A stretch of DNA of 50,042 nt from Chara braunii (lineage: Eukaryota; Streptophyta; Charophyceae; Charales; Characeae): NCBI GenBank assembly GCA_003427395.1, contig BFEA01000382.1, forward strand, positions 1,335,834 to 1,385,875. The letters are read 5' to 3'. Positions 29,647 to 39,400 of this stretch are shown piece after piece. Numbering within the stretch: the first letter of the stretch is position 1; every line of letters starts with the position of its first letter. The translations under genes and the position numbers were made by a program. The notes below the pieces were generated by a model that did not search any database, was not told the origin of the DNA, and saw nothing but the letters and a program-made list of their open reading frames with translations.

Positions 29647-29909
29647 GAGGGAGTGACGAGAAGATTAATTCGCTGCTTGAAGCATACTCGGACCCAGTGA
29701 ACGATAAGATAGTGCAACTGGTAGACGAATATAAGGAGTGGAGCGGCTCTACGGATGTGCGAGAATTACAGGCGCTCGAGCAAAGAGTAGAGGGACTGAC
29801 CTTAATCTATAAGGAGGAAAGAGAAAGGATAATAAACTCGAGAGAGGAATTCCTGGCCAAGAAGATAAAAAAGATCTGCAAAGAAAACGAAGAAAAGAGG
29901 AATGGCTAG
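29586..29909 (+). CDS. coiled-coil ORF of Element 2
   Basis: ATG at 29586, 107 residues. After a basic start (RSGERRDSPRSRIPRVRGSD) the protein is highly charged and helical: KIVQLVDEYKEW, LQALEQRVEGLTLIYKEERE and IINSREEFLAKKIKKICKEN, compatible with a coiled coil. It overlaps the preceding ORF by 61 bp and the following one by 8 bp. Such a protein could mediate oligomerisation, but that is inference only. Confidence 0.6.
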   Translation: MAEVRSGERRDSPRSRIPRVRGSDEKINSLLEAYSDPVNDKIVQLVDEYKEWSGSTDVRELQALEQRVEGLTLIYKEERERIINSREEFLAKKIKKICKENEEKRNG

Positions 29910-30411
29910 TGGTGAAGGCGAGGCCAGGAAGTATCGACTAATCTGTGGAGCAAAAATTGAGGGATCCTTAGTGAGGGCAAGGGTAGAAGTTATACATAAC
30001 GAGAGGTTGAGTCAGGAAGAAGAAGCTGAGGCAACTAGAAGAGCGATCAAAGAAGCTAGGATTTGTGCTATCTGGAAGGCAGCTGACGAGCTTCGAGTGG
30101 CAAAAATCGAGATCTATACGACGCCATTTGCAGGAGAAGGATTTTTCAGGGAGTGGAGAGAGACCATAGCAGAGACAAGGACCAGACTAAGGGAGGACGT
30201 TCGCGAGCCTGAGGAACTTTCAAGCGACGTGATTGACGTAGTTTCCCTGAGAACCTTGGAAGCTAACTCGCGGTATACAAAGGCCGTGTTGACCACCGCT
30301 TTAGTAATTAGGGCGGAAGGACGAGACACTGATTTCAAAGCGTTGTTGGAATTATTGGTCGACTCCACTGAAAGGATCCTAGCTGCGTTGAGAAGTGTAG
30401 CCAAAAGCTAG
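29902..30411 (+). CDS. module-like ORF just upstream of gag
   Basis: Begins with MASGEGEARKYRLICGAKIE, 169 residues, intact. The core GSLVRARVEVIHNERLSQEE, ATRRAIKEARICAIWKAADE and LRVAKIEIYTTPFAGEGFF repeats the strand-helix-strand order and resembles the ORF inside the 5.2-kb repeat (DEVRLKVRV, AKTRAMRRCMRD, ADIQLTIEYHE). The C-terminal half is helical (LEANSRYTKAVLTTALVIRA). Its start overlaps the stop of the coiled-coil ORF by 8 bp; gag starts 29 bp after it. Function unknown. Confidence 0.65.
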   Translation: MASGEGEARKYRLICGAKIEGSLVRARVEVIHNERLSQEEEAEATRRAIKEARICAIWKAADELRVAKIEIYTTPFAGEGFFREWRETIAETRTRLREDVREPEELSSDVIDVVSLRTLEANSRYTKAVLTTALVIRAEGRDTDFKALLELLVDSTERILAALRSVAKS

Positions 30412-30440
30412 ACAGGGTGTTCAAGGATTAGTTAGGAAGA

Positions 30441-31884
30441 ATGGACGGAGAAGGAGCTTATCTAACCTCGATAGGGCGTGAAGTGAAAACACAGGATTCG
30501 AGAACGAATAGTCCAGACAGAAAAATGAGCGTCGACGTGGACAACAACGCGGAGAGAATAAGGAGGGTCTTAAAAGAACTAGATACTCGTGTTAAGGAGC
30601 TGGAGGGCCGGAGCTCTAGGAGCGAAGGTTGGAGGGAAGAAGCTTTGAGCAAGACAAAGATGGCAAGGTTTATGGACCCTGGGTAAGAGAACCTCATAGA
30701 GAGGCCGCGAGTGAGCCTTACAGGAGGGGCCCTCATTCCATGGCGTATGCGTCAGGCGCTTATGTGTCTCCCTTCCTAAGGGCCCCAGCGCTACAATCTC
30801 CCGGGCTGGCTGGGATATAGACAATCTTTACAGGGAAGAATGTCACGGAATTCCTAGATGATTAGGAAATGTTAGGAATGCGAGCAGAATGGAGTGATCA
30901 AGATATGATAGTGAACTTCCTCCACCATAAAGCCCCAAAGACAGACCGTGAAGTGAGGGCGCCATCCCGGATAATTGACGCTGGTTGACGTTCAGGGAGA
31001 GAGTTCCCGAGTCTTCGCATGTGACGAGACCTCTTACTCAATAGACGACTTAAAAAGGATGAAGAAACAAGAAGATGAGAGTCTAGTATCGTTTGCGAGG
31101 AGATACGAGAAGGCGTCTAATCCCCTGGTAGAAGGAGGGTTTATGGGGGAGAAAGAGCGATGCGGGATATTTTTAGGGTTCTTGTCCCGAGAGAAACGCG
31201 ATAAGATCATGAGGGATCTTCCGTCCAGGGTGACGTTCGGTCAAGTCAAGCTTTTAGTCCACGACACAGAGGGACAAAGCGCTTAAGCACACCTTGCAAG
31301 GATCCTCGACAAACTAGGGAAGGAAGTAACTGCGGACAATGGGGGAGGAAGACCTCAGTATCAGGATAAAAGACCCTGAATTGAAGGAAGAGATGTCGGC
31401 ACTGGCTCGCCTAGGAGGGGGGGATCGACCAGAGGCGATAGCGATTGGAAGAAAGGAGGGAGAGAAGATTGGAAAAGAAACGACGGAGAATGAGGGACTT
31501 CTTCCAATTGGTCCAACATTAAAGATAGTCGGTGGAAGCCGAAGGAAGTGATAGAGGTTAGGATGTCTGAAAGACGAGAGGAGGAGATGGTGAAACAGAT
31601 AGAAGTTCTGAAGGCGGCGGTGGAAAAGTTACAAAGTAGTAATCAAAGAAAGGAAGAGACCCCGACTTGAGCCGCTCCCCGAACAGAGAATCGCGGGGAC
31701 CCTAGTCCAAAGCGGACTTGGAATAGTAAGGCTTGTATCTACTGTGGGGATGAGGACCACCAAAAGAGAGACTGTCGTGCGATGATGGAAACCCTGACGG
31801 AAGGCATCATCGAGTTAGATGATCGGAAGTATGTGATGTGGGTGGATGAAGGGAAGCCAGAGTGCCCTTCCTACCTTCGATGAA
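30441..31884 (+). pseudogene. gag: Gag polyprotein, Element 2
   Basis: ATG at 30441. The N-terminus includes a helix (IRRVLKELDTRVKELEGRSS). A frameshift near 30680 leads to the capsid part: TIFTGKNVTEFLDD, TAG, EMLGMRAEWSDQDMIVNFLH, then after a second shift near 30970 DDLKRMKKQEDESLVSFARR and IFLGFLSREKRDKIMRDLPS to TAA 31284. After two more frame changes a CCHC zinc knuckle, CIYCGDEDHQKRDC, is encoded at 31734-31775 with all four metal ligands present. Organisation is that of Ty3/gypsy Gag. Three or more frameshifts and two stops make this copy defective. Confidence 0.75.
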
Positions 31885-31969
31885 GATCAATGTAGATATC
31901 ATGAGGCGAAGGATGAATTAGGCAAAGGGGAAACAAGCACAAGAGTCAGCAGCAGCGAAGGTTTCCAGA

Positions 31970-32755
31970 GTGACATTTGAGGAGGATCTTGAAGAGCTGC
32001 CGGAAAGTCCTGGGATGAGGATTTCTTCTATTAAGTTTGAAGATACGGAGGATAATGGTGAAGTTTACATTTGCACTCACGGTGTTGGCGGATCGAGTAG
32101 TGGAAAGAAAGAAGACCAAGACCAACCAATGACGGATGAGCAAGTGGAGTCGCCTAAGTCACCTCAGTCCCCTAGAAAAAGAGGGACCAAGAAGTTTCTC
32201 ATGAAAAGTTCACTGGATGAGGTAGATTTGAGGGAGCTGTTAAGGAGAGTTATGGATATGCCCATTCCTATTACCTTGAAAGAATTCATAGCCAGTTGTG
32301 GACCAGCGCGAGATGAGCTAATAGGAATGATGAAGAAGGCTAAGGTGCCACTAGCGGAGGCTGCAGCTTCAAGTGAGCCGAAGATAGAAACGAAGACATC
32401 CGTTCTAGCGGAGGAGAAAGGAGGAGTAGAGCATGTAGAAACCAATGATGGTAGAGGCGATTATTTCTATGTTCTTGGTAGCGGGAAGTTGAACGCCACC
32501 GTCAATGGGATAAGGATAGAAGCTATAGTAGACGACGGGTCCGAGTCTACCGTCTGTGAGGATAAAGTGGCCCGAAAGTTGGGTCTGAAAGTGGACAGGA
32601 GTGTAACCATGACCATGGTATCAACCAACAAGCTAAAGCAGCCTGCCCTAGGAGTGTGTCATAAAGCCAAGGTTGTAGTCGCTGGGGCCGAAGCCATTGT
32701 ACCTGTATTTACAGTTGAACACTGCTCTTCGGAGCTGATCCTTGGACGAACATGA
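31970..32755 (+). CDS. pol: aspartic protease region of Pol, Element 2
   Basis: The frame runs from about 31949 to TGA 32753 (261 residues from 31970). A charged, partly helical N-terminal half precedes FYVLGSGKLNATVNGIRIEA and IVDDGSEST, where D-D-G stands in place of the usual D-S/T-G; such a D-D-G variant is one I associate with this RT lineage. EHCSSELILGRT near the end matches the conserved ILG of retropepsins. It would process Gag and Pol. The frame continues past the TGA with weaker coding sequence. Confidence 0.7.
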   Translation: MTFEEDLEELPESPGMRISSIKFEDTEDNGEVYICTHGVGGSSSGKKEDQDQPMTDEQVESPKSPQSPRKRGTKKFLMKSSLDEVDLRELLRRVMDMPIPITLKEFIASCGPARDELIGMMKKAKVPLAEAAASSEPKIETKTSVLAEEKGGVEHVETNDGRGDYFYVLGSGKLNATVNGIRIEAIVDDGSESTVCEDKVARKLGLKVDRSVTMTMVSTNKLKQPALGVCHKAKVVVAGAEAIVPVFTVEHCSSELILGRT

Positions 32756-33243
32756 CTGACACGTGTCAATGCCACCACCGAGAATAAGCGTGATGGGAGT
32801 TAGATCGTTGCCATAGATGGGCCCGAGGTAAGCAGAGTCACCCTAAAGACTGTGAATGAATTTGACAAATGTCATAAGGTTTCCCTACAGATGAGAAGTT
32901 GCTAGATGATCCCCGAGGAAGTCACTCTTGGACCTCATAAAGTGAAAGGGGCAAAGATTGAAGTTGAGGACTTGGAGAGCCGGTACGTGGTCGATGGAAT
33001 GGCTTATGAAAAGGAGGTTGACGACGACGAGTTTGGTGGGTGCGTGAACCTATCTTTTTTGGAGGAATTCCCCCACACGGTAGGGGAAAAAGATACAAAA
33101 CAGTAGCACAAAAGGTCAAGCTAGCCGCGGTCAGCCGTGATAGGACTGGGGAGATAGGAATCACTGAGGAAGAGATCACTTAGATGATTAGGGAGTGAAA
33201 GGCTACTGAAGGACAAAGAATTACCGATGACAGGGTAGAGGGG
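32756..33243 (+). pseudogene. pol: protease-RT linker, Element 2
   Basis: Broken coding sequence. Segment 32906-33106 (VTLGPHKVKGAKIEVEDLES and an acidic stretch) is open, others contain TAG/TGA. It corresponds to the connecting region of Pol. No catalytic motif seen. Confidence 0.45.
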
Positions 33244-34349
33244 ATGGACATAGGTTTCAAGAACATTACTAAAGAAGAGAGGGAGTTGATAATAGACACC
33301 TTACGAGCGTGCGACAAGGCAGTAGCCTTTTGTGACGTGGAGAGAGGGAGGATAGATCCCAGATATGCTAAGCCAGCGAGGATCTATACGGTGCCGCACA
33401 TGCCGTGGAATGATGCCGGGTTGAAGTGCGCGCAAAAGGAGAAGAAGATGATAGTGGATTTCTTAAAAGAGAAGATAAGAACGTTCGTAGCCGAACCATG
33501 TGAGAGTGCCTACGCCAACAGATGATTTTTCATTCGGAAGTCGAATGGGAAGCTCCGATGAATACAAGACCTCCAGAAAACGAATAAGGTTACAGTTAGG
33601 GACGTCGGATCTATTCCGAACGCAGATCTTCTCTTTGAGGGAGCTGTCGGGCGCTCGATTTACTCGGTCTGCGACCTTTTCTCAGGCTAGGATGAGATCC
33701 CGCTTGATTACCGGGATCAGCACCTAACTGCAATGCATACGTCATTGGGACTAATACAGATGATGGTGGTGCCTATGCGATGGACCAATGGTGTGGCGGT
33801 CTTTCAAAGAGTGATGGTGGTTATCCTAGGAGAACTCATACCGAATCTGGTAGAGGATTTCCTGGATGACTTCCCAATCAAGGGACCTTACGAGAAGGAC
33901 GAGACTGAGGTGAGGCCTGGAGTAAGGAGGTTCGTCGCTACCCACACCGAAGATATTAAGAAGGTGCTGGTGAGGTTGGAGGATGCTAATCTAACTGTAA
34001 GTGGAACTAAGAGTAGGTGGGCAGTGCCTTCTATAAAGATACGAGGCTATATTTGTGACAAGGATGATAGGAGACCGGACCCCGCGAAGTCAGAGAAGCT
34101 TATGAACTGGCCTACTCTGTTACGGCATATTACCGATATACGTAAGTTTCTGGGGGTAGTTGGGTTCTGGAAGAACTTTATAAAGGGCTATGCTGAAAAA
34201 GCCGAGCCGCTAAGAAGACTTTTGCGCAAAGGAGTGGAATGAAGTTGGACGAGTGAGCAAGAGGATACTGTGAGAGCCCTAAAGGATGAATTTAAAGAAG
34301 GGGGACAATTTCTCGGTGTTCCTTACTTTGAGGACGAGGAGAAGCGACG
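33244..34349 (+). pseudogene. pol: reverse transcriptase, Element 2
   Basis: One frame from 33244 with stops at 33523 (TGA), 33559 (TGA), 33688 (TAG) and 34240 (TGA). Motifs: RGRIDPRYAKPARIYTVPHM, FFIRKSNGKLR-stop-IQDL, VRDVGSIPNADLL, VCDLFSG, TSLGLIQMMVVPMRWTNGVA, the catalytic FLDDFPIKGP, then RGYICDKDDRRPDPAKSEK and IRKFLGVVGFWKNFIKGYAE. Catalytic DD is intact. Two of the TGA stops stand where tryptophan is expected: Element 1 has W at the aligned LRW position, and related elements have RWFF. RNase H follows in the next frame. Confidence 0.85.
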
Positions 34350-35054
34350 TTTGTAGTATGCACGGACGCGGGACCTGCCTCCTTTGGGGGGGTCTTAGCT
34401 CAGGAAGACCAGGAGGGCCGTGAGACACCTCTCAGATTCGAGAGTAAGACCTTAAACACCACTGAGAGGAACTACTCACAGTTTAAGAAAGAAGTCCGAG
34501 GGGTGCTACACTGCCTTAATGTATTTCGTCATTACATTTACGGACGAAGATTTATACTGAGGGTTGACCCAACAGCGGTGGCGGCCGTCCTACAGAAAGA
34601 TTTTTCGTTGACGGACCCCACAATTACTAGATGGCTCATGCACATAAGAATGTTCGACTATGTGGTGGAATGGATATCGGGGGCTAAGAATTCAGTTGCA
34701 GATGGCTTATCACGAAATCCGTTAGAAGAAGGGAACCTAGGATCGCCCGGAGAAGTTGACAAGTTTTTACTGATGGAGATAGGCTCTCTAATGATAGAGA
34801 CAAGTACGGGCAGGACTACGCTGTTCCTCAAGAACCTCTATACGGGGAAATACCACCGGATAGGGCGGTATCTCCTAGGTGAGGCCGAGTTGGATGACAA
34901 GGTTAGGAAGGAGGCTCAGCAGTATTGCCTAAGGGCAGGCCAGCTCTTCAAGAGGCCACCTAAGAACGGGATGCCAATGAGGGTCGTCTGCGACGAGGAT
35001 GAGCAACGAGATATAATAGCAGAGCTTCACGACGACGTCGTTGGGGGACACTGA
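34350..35054 (+). CDS. pol: RNase H and start of integrase, Element 2
   Basis: After a one-base frameshift at about 34350 the frame reads VCTDAGPASFGGVLAQED, then FESKTLNTTERNYSQFKKEV and RFILRVDPTAVAAVLQ, the D-E-D pattern of Ty3 RNase H. ITRWLMHIRMFDYVVEWISG and KNSVADGLSRNPLEEG are the usual C-terminal part. The frame continues into the linker and the first half of the integrase zinc finger (ELHDDVVGGH) and stops at TGA 35052, where GHRG is usual, so CGA to TGA is likely. The following ORF is in the same frame. Confidence 0.8.
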   Translation, partial: FVVCTDAGPASFGGVLAQEDQEGRETPLRFESKTLNTTERNYSQFKKEVRGVLHCLNVFRHYIYGRRFILRVDPTAVAAVLQKDFSLTDPTITRWLMHIRMFDYVVEWISGAKNSVADGLSRNPLEEGNLGSPGEVDKFLLMEIGSLMIETSTGRTTLFLKNLYTGKYHRIGRYLLGEAELDDKVRKEAQQYCLRAGQLFKRPPKNGMPMRVVCDEDEQRDIIAELHDDVVGGH

Positions 35055-36000
35055 GGGGTGAAAGGGACCTTTGAGAAGGTCAGAAATCTTTATTGGTGGG
35101 ATTGTCTATATAAGGACGTGGAAGCATACTGCCTCACATGCGTGGAATGTCAGAAAAGGGCTGTAGTGAAATATAAGGAACCCCTGTTTCCTTCGTATCC
35201 TACAGCAGTAGGTCAAAAAGTTCAGGTGGACTTAGTTAAGATGCCCAAAGGAGAAGGGGGAATGAATTATATCATGGACATTAGGGACGACTTGACCGGG
35301 TTTGTTGAAGCATGGCCATTGAAGCAGAAAACCGGCAATGTTGTTAGTGGATATCTAACGGAGTATATCACTCGTTATGGTTGTGTGGGGAAGATTGTTA
35401 TGGATAGCGGGTCAGAATTCATGGCCAAAGAAGTCCAGGAACTGCTCCAGAAGGCGGGAATATGGGTGTCACTGTCCACGACATACCATCCCCAAACTAA
35501 CACTCCTGTAGAAAGGGGGCATCAGTCTTTAGTGAATGCACTCGCCAAATGGTGCGAAGGCAGGGAGAAGAAGTGGCCTAGGTACTTAAGGTTCGTTGTC
35601 TGGGCGGATAATATTACTGTTCGATCAACTACGTGGTATCCACCCTACTCTTTGTGGTTTGGCAGACACTGCACCTTACCAATAAAATTCCATATCGATT
35701 CTTGGCAGACGATTGACTGGGAGGAAATCTCGACTAGAGAACAGTTGTTGGCCGCTCGAGTCAAACAAATAGCCGAGACTCTTGAGGATAGCACCCTGGA
35801 TGCCACGGAAAAGCTAAAGATCGAGAGGGGAAAGGAGAAGGAGAGATGGGATAAGCACATCCGAGTCAGGCAAGAAGGGATACCCGAGGGAGGTCTAGTC
35901 TTGCTTTACGATTCTTCGTTAGAGAGCACTTGGACAGGGAAGTTAGCGAACCGGTGGATGGGGGGCCCTATCGCGTGGTAAAGAGGCTGGAAGGATGAAG
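35055..36000 (+). pseudogene. pol: integrase, Element 2
   Basis: Same frame as the preceding ORF, separated by one TGA. The zinc finger is completed by YCLTCVECQK (CxxC). The catalytic core has the first Asp in VQVDLVKMPKGEGG, the second in IVMDSGSEF and Glu in TYHPQTNTPVERG, so D-D-E is complete. C-terminal motif: EGGLVLLYDSSLESTWTGKL and NRWMGGP. The frame ends at TAA 35979, just after a probable frameshift, because the neighbouring frame continues as PYRVVKRLEG, the usual end of this domain. No chromodomain seen. Integrase would insert the DNA copy into the genome. Confidence 0.8.
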
Positions 36001-36059
36001 AAGAAGTCGACAAGCGACTAGAAGGATGTCTGGAGAAGCGCGAAGCAGACCCTACAAGG

Positions 36060-36377
36060 GTGGTTACTCAAGAGACAGGAGAATCCTCTAAGATGTCTAC
36101 AAGAAAGGGGAAAGAGAAGGCCCTAGGGATCAAGGGTAGACAATGGAAAAGCACGAGGAAGAAGAAGTGCGAAGTCGTAGAGTCGGCCGGGTTGAGGAAG
36201 GAAAAGAAGCGAAAGGGCAAGGAGACTATTAAGGCCATATTGGTGGTGGACAAGACAGAGAGCCAGCGCCGCTTTGAGAACAGGCAACGAAGGTCCACCA
36301 ACCGATTAGGGGTCAAAAAGAGATTAGTTAAGAAAAAGCAAAGAAAGGAGAAGAAGCAACAAAAAGGGACTCGATGA
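36060..36377 (+). CDS. lysine-rich tail after integrase, Element 2
   Basis: About 105 residues in the integrase frame, separated from it by a stop and 80 bp. Very rich in K, R and E (SGAGLRKEKK-type composition; GKETIKAILVVDKTESQRRF). It resembles the K/S-rich tail of the Element 1 integrase and may be the C-terminus of Pol with a nuclear-localisation role; that is inference. It could also be non-coding purine-rich DNA ahead of the polypurine tract. Confidence 0.4.
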   Translation: MVTQETGESSKMSTRKGKEKALGIKGRQWKSTRKKKCEVVESAGLRKEKKRKGKETIKAILVVDKTESQRRFENRQRRSTNRLGVKKRLVKKKQRKEKKQQKGTR

Positions 36378-36474
36378 AGAAAAAGAAGATGATCTTGGGT
36401 TGATGGGTGGAGATCAGGACAACTTTTCTCCTCCCTTTTTCCTGGATATACCCAGATCGCTCGCCGGGGACGTC

Positions 36475-36490
36475 GAGAATGGGGGGGGGG
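36475..36490 (+). promoter_or_regulatory. polypurine tract of Element 2
   Basis: GAGAAT followed by ten G, ending four bases before the TGTCGGG start of the 3' LTR. This is the expected position of the primer for plus-strand DNA synthesis. An interrupted purine stretch with a T is somewhat unusual. Confidence 0.7.
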
Positions 36491-36494
36491 CTGC

Positions 36495-39400
36495 TGTCGG
36501 GCCACTCCAATACTACGCCGCCCTTTACTTCCTTTCCGAGGGCACGCAGCGAGACCTTCACTCAACAATATTCTACCTGGCCGGGCTTCATCAACTGTGA
36601 CGCGAGCTCACGCTGGGACCAACTGGGCAGACGACATTTACCTACCAGGCGGCGTGAGGACATGCCGGAGAACCGCGCTGCGATATCATTGTTCGACGTT
36701 ATTTTACATGACCGAGACACACCAACCACGAGGCAAACCGATGTTGCGAATAAGGGGCCTACTTTATCCGGCCGGAACTCATCGACCATGGCGCGGGCCG
36801 ACACCACGGGAAAGGGGCCCCATTGGACCAGTCGAGTTCTCTTCCGAACGGAAGGTCCCGCCGGGACGCGGGTGAGGGGACCAATTTTTACTTGCGGGGC
36901 CCGCCTGGGTTTTTTCCTGAGAGTGGTACCGCCACTACGTGGGGACCGCCTAGGCCTGGGACAGGCTCGGGGACAGCTGTGGTACCAGGGCGCTGCAGAG
37001 GGCCCAGTTCCCGATTGGAAGGCCCTTTCCGCCGGGGACCTTTCGAGAGCCCAATCAGGCCCGGTACCGAGGCACTGCAAGTGGTCGGCTGCCTCGGTGC
37101 ACCCAAGGCCAGGACACACACTTGTGAGAAGGGCCAAACAGAGTACTTAAGCTCAACCGGGCCCAGACGGGGGACATTCTTCGCTTGGGAGAACAGAGGT
37201 GCACTGGGACTGGCGGACAAGTGTGGAGCACTCACACGTGTAGGACGCGCTCAGGGGGGACCTCGCACGTGCATGAACAGAGGAACCTCTCGCTTACAAG
37301 GGGGGAGCGCACGAGAGCTGGGGTGCACGACAGACAGGAGCAAGGAGGGGGTACGAACGGAGGGGATGCATGAGCACTAGAGGACTGGAGCACGGGAGAC
37401 AGCGCACCAGGTCACTACACATAGCTGCGCGCACTAAAGCGCGTGCCATCGCGCGAAGGGAGAACCACCTACGGGATAGTTGGCGGGGGGGGAGACCGGC
37501 ACAACAGTCCGCACATATTTGCGCGCAGGTGAGCGCGCGCACACTTGCGCCTTCAACTGCGCACACTTCCGTGCGCACAAGTGTACACTCGGACGCGTCT
37601 GCGCGCACGGCCGCCCGCACATACGCACATCTGCGCATACTCGGGCTCACCCTTCCGCAGACCCATTCACGCTTCTGCACCCATTTGCGCACATCTGCGC
37701 GTTCGCGAGCGCACACCAGCGGACACTGCGTGCTCGCTATAGCACACGCACTCGCGGAAGGTGGGTTTAACGAAGGGAGAGGCGTGCGCGCCATTGCCCG
37801 CCATAGCGCCCCGGTGCGAGAGGACGAAGAGGAAGGAGACTTACGAACGGGGCACGCGCGGATAGAGGAGCGCACAGGTGGACAGAGCTGCGCGCTTCTG
37901 CGTGCACACGCGCATGCGGGGGCTGTGCGTATCAGCTCACACCTGCGCGCGAAGGGGGAGCACCGCGGGGCAGCCGCGCGTTCTATCCCGCACCTGCGCA
38001 CGGGGGAAGAGCACCGCGGGGAAGCCTCACACTTTATCGCGCACACTCGCGCACAGGGAGGGGAAACGGGATAGCTAGGGGGAAGCGCGCACCAACGTGC
38101 ACTCATGTACGAGGTGACCGGGCAGTCGGGAAGGAGCTGTTCGCTACACAGCAAGCCTCATACCTCTGCGGACCCGCGGATTCCAGCTGCCGGGAGGACG
38201 CGTGATGCCTTGCGAATGTCTACACATTCGAGAGGGGGGAACACCATGTGTGGCCACGTGTATGATCGCGCGACTGCGGGAACAGCCGCGGGCGACTGCA
38301 CTAGCAGAACTATGAGACCGCACTCGCTCACTAGTGGGATCAACGCGGGAGACCTCCTTTCCGCTGTGCATCAAGCGCAGATACGACACAGCCAGCCCGC
38401 AGTACCCGAGCGTCACCCAAGGCAACGTCTTTGAGCACGCGTCCAAACCACCGGACTGCACCACCCTTCTGGCCGGGTGCACTCATCAGGAGAAGCGGAC
38501 TACCTGGAGGGCTGCTGGCGGGCCACCAAGCAGATCGAATGGGGCCTTTCTTTACAGTCGGACAGTCGGCCTGCACATGACCGTTGATTAAAGTGGGGGC
38601 TCTGAGGCACGGATGGGGGCGCTAGACTGAAGTGAGCCTGCTATCGGACGGACGTTTTGACGAGCGACCATTGTACCGTGAGGTCACTTTTACGGAGAGG
38701 ACACTTTACCGAGCGGCCATTTTACGAAGTTTTCACTTTCACCGAATGGACGTTGTAACGGACGGTCACTTCACTGAGTGGTCACTTTCCCCGAGAGGAC
38801 ATTGCTAGGCGGACACCTACCGAACTGGTAAATTTCCCGGCAGATTCTTTTACCGGGCGGACTCTTTAACCGGGCGGATACTTACGGAACGGGTAAATTT
38901 CCCAGCAGATTCTTTTACCGGGCGGACTCTTTAACCAAGCGGGTACTTGGAGAAGCAGGCTTTTGTGAAAGATACTTTCGTGAAAAGGCACGACCAAGGG
39001 GTTACTTTTGCGAAAAGGCACGACCAAGGGGTACTTTCGCGAAAAGGCACGACCAAGGGGTACTTTCGTGAAAAGGCACGACCAAAGGGGACGCTCGCGG
39101 AAAGGCAAGACCCAAGGGTACGTTCGGGAAAGGGCACATTCGGAGGGGCGCATTCCTAAAAGGACGATTCGGGCACCAGCGATTTGGGGACAAGGTCACA
39201 GTCGACCTCGAGCTATGGCCACGATGGGCCCGAGAAGCGAGCTCTGATACCGAGAGTTCGAGTACGGTCCCGTGGGATAGACGAGCAAGGTATCGGCGAC
39301 ACCCTATCGGAAGGAGGATCAGGCGGAGGTTGTTGACCAGAACTATAGGCACACAGACAGATCCCACGCACACAGACACTGGGACCTCTTATGGGCCTAG

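Noticed and set aside
25958-30411. Envelope gene in Element 2
   Set aside because: None of the accessory ORFs has a signal peptide, transmembrane anchor or cleavage site, and they precede gag rather than follow pol.
11864-33561. UGA read as tryptophan (alternative genetic code)
   Set aside because: TGG is used abundantly, TAG and TAA also interrupt the same genes, and frameshifts are present. Mutation of inactive elements explains all of it.
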